From the NCBI GenBank assembly GCA_021844355.1, contig JAKBTP010000184.1:1-5108 (forward strand): a DNA stretch of 5,108 nt, in the 5' to 3' direction. The translations under genes and the position numbers were made by a program. Each line of letters opens with the position of its first letter. The first letter of the stretch is position 1. Positions 4,179 to 5,108 of this stretch are shown here, piece after piece. Under the pieces are notes generated by a model that was not told the origin of the DNA, did not search any database, and saw nothing but the letters and a program-made list of their open reading frames with translations. The DNA comes from a bacterium. Its GTDB lineage: Bacteria; Chloroflexota; Dormibacteria; Aeolococcales; Bog-877.

Positions 4179-5108
4179 TCAACTGGCCGCCGGCTCCGCG
4201 CCGAACTGAGGGGTGTAGGTGGGGTGGCTCAGCGAAAGTCGCGCCCTCGTGCCCTCCAGGAAGCCCGGCGAGGCGGCGGCGGAGGTGAGGGCGGAGAGGA
4301 ACGCCTCGCCGTCGATCCGGTAGAGCTTGCAGGCGCTCTTGGCGACCACCGTGGCGGTCCGGGGGATGCGTTCCAGCAGCCCAATCTCGCCGAAATAGGT
4401 CCCGGGACCCATGGTGCGCAGGTGCCGGGACTCCGAAGCGTCGCCTCGGGAGCTGACGTCCACCTCCCCTTGGCGGAGGACGTAGAGGGCGTCCGCGGGG
4501 TCCCCCTCGCGGATGATCACCGCGCCCGGAGAGACCTCCAGCTCGGCGGAGGCCCGGGCGAGCTGCTCCAGGGTTCCCTGCGTCCCCCCGGAGAAGATGC
4601 CCAGGGTGCTGAGGAGGGCCACCTTGCCCCGGATCTCGGCCAGTCCCCTCACCGCCGCGCTGTCGATGCGGTGCAGCCAGGGATAGGCCAGGAGGGCGAG
4701 CGCCGGGACCCCGAGCCCGAGGATGGCCAGGGTCGGATGAAGCCGCAGGGACCCCTCCAGGACGGCCGCCAGCAGCGAGCCCAGGGAGATGGCGGCCAGC
4801 ACCAGCGCGAAGAAGACCCCGAACACCCGGGCCACCATCTGGGGGGAGACCGAGCGCTGCAGCGCGGTTATGGCCAGCACGTCCACCACCAAAGTCCCGC
4901 TGCCCCGGACCACTTCCAGGACGAAGGCCAGCCCGGGCGAGTGAACCCAGATCAGAAGGAAGGTGGGAAGGCAGTAGACGACCATCCCCGCGGTGATCAC
5001 CGGTCCCAGCCGGGGCAGAGCCGCCAGCTGGTTCACGAACAGGGCCCCCAGGATGCCCCCGACGCCCATGGCCGCCAACAGGTACCCGTACCCGGTGGCG
5101 CCGGTGCC
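4179..5108 (-). CDS. MFS transporter fused to a cyclic-nucleotide-binding domain (5' end cut by window edge)
   Basis: C-terminal 309 residues of a membrane transporter; the frame is open through position 5108, so the true start lies outside. The TTG at 5078 and ATG at 5069 are internal. In visible numbering, hydrophobic segments lie at about 8-29, 35-56, 59-82, 92-116 and 124-145, fitting the last five helices of a 12-helix MFS permease (MFS_3-like). A linker (about 146-177) leads to a cNMP-binding domain at about 178-275: EREG-like turn IIREGDPADALYVLRQGEV (198-216), then the phosphate-binding cassette GTYFGEIGLLERIPRTATVV (236-255), with Glu241 and Arg250 where cAMP/cGMP-binding proteins contact ribose and phosphate. 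The cassette looks intact, so ligand control of transport or of membrane signalling is plausible. The tail after 275 has no known motif. It lies just upstream of, and probably in an operon with, the double-hotdog gene. Transported substrate and bound nucleotide are unknown. Confidence 0.88.
   Translation of the reverse strand, partial: GTGATGYGYLLAAMGVGGILGALFVNQLAALPRLGPVITAGMVVYCLPTFLLIWVHSPGLAFVLEVVRGSGTLVVDVLAITALQRSVSPQMVARVFGVFFALVLAAISLGSLLAAVLEGSLRLHPTLAILGLGVPALALLAYPWLHRIDSAAVRGLAEIRGKVALLSTLGIFSGGTQGTLEQLARASAELEVSPGAVIIREGDPADALYVLRQGEVDVSSRGDASESRHLRTMGPGTYFGEIGLLERIPRTATVVAKSACKLYRIDGEAFLSALTSAAASPGFLEGTRARLSLSHPTYTPQFGAEPAAS

Noticed and set aside
4179..5078. Complete 299-residue gene starting at the TTG at 5078
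   Set aside because: The frame stays open to the window edge, and the start would fall in the middle of a transmembrane helix of an MFS domain; the gene is better read as truncated by the window.

Overview
The window is uniformly GC-rich, with G/C at most third codon positions and TTG and GTG starts. Several genes have a TAnnnT -10-like box a few bases before the start and no good Shine-Dalgarno. This suggests a high-GC actinobacterium, possibly an uncultured soil or aquatic lineage such as Acidimicrobiia or Thermoleophilia. That placement is inferred from base composition and gene types, not from a marker gene.

Layout: (1) 1-646, minus strand: the first 215 residues of an EamA/DMT-family membrane transporter, cut by the left edge. 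(2) 647-874: a divergent intergenic region with a likely plus-strand promoter (-10 TAGACT), a small hairpin, and a 9-codon leaderless-looking leader ORF whose stop overlaps the next start as TTGA. (3) 875-1735, plus strand: a complete NAD(P)-dependent dehydrogenase of the 3-hydroxyisobutyrate dehydrogenase (beta-HAD) family. (4) 1736-2039: a 304-base gap holding a strong G-quadruplex motif, two overlapping palindromes, a perfect hairpin and a -10-like box. (5) 2040-3110, plus strand: a complete Gfo/Idh/MocA-family oxidoreductase resembling the YdgJ group. (6) 3136-4149, minus strand: a tandem double-hotdog (PaaI/4HBT-like) protein, convergent with the previous gene. (7) 4179-5108, minus strand: the C-terminal part of an MFS transporter fused to a cyclic-nucleotide-binding domain, cut by the right edge and lying 29 bases upstream of the hotdog gene in the same direction.

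Functionally this looks like an ordinary chromosomal metabolic neighbourhood. It has two unrelated NAD(P)-dependent oxidoreductases on the plus strand, flanked by minus-strand transport and acyl-CoA-type genes. Genes 6 and 7 probably form an operon. The two dehydrogenases are separated by a structured 304-base gap and are probably transcribed separately. No mobile elements, CRISPR, tRNA or rRNA were seen, and I do not see a convincing new multi-gene system. The points most worth a second look are the leaderless/leader-peptide arrangement, the G-quadruplex cluster, the double hotdog with a degenerate second active site, and the MFS-CNBD fusion.
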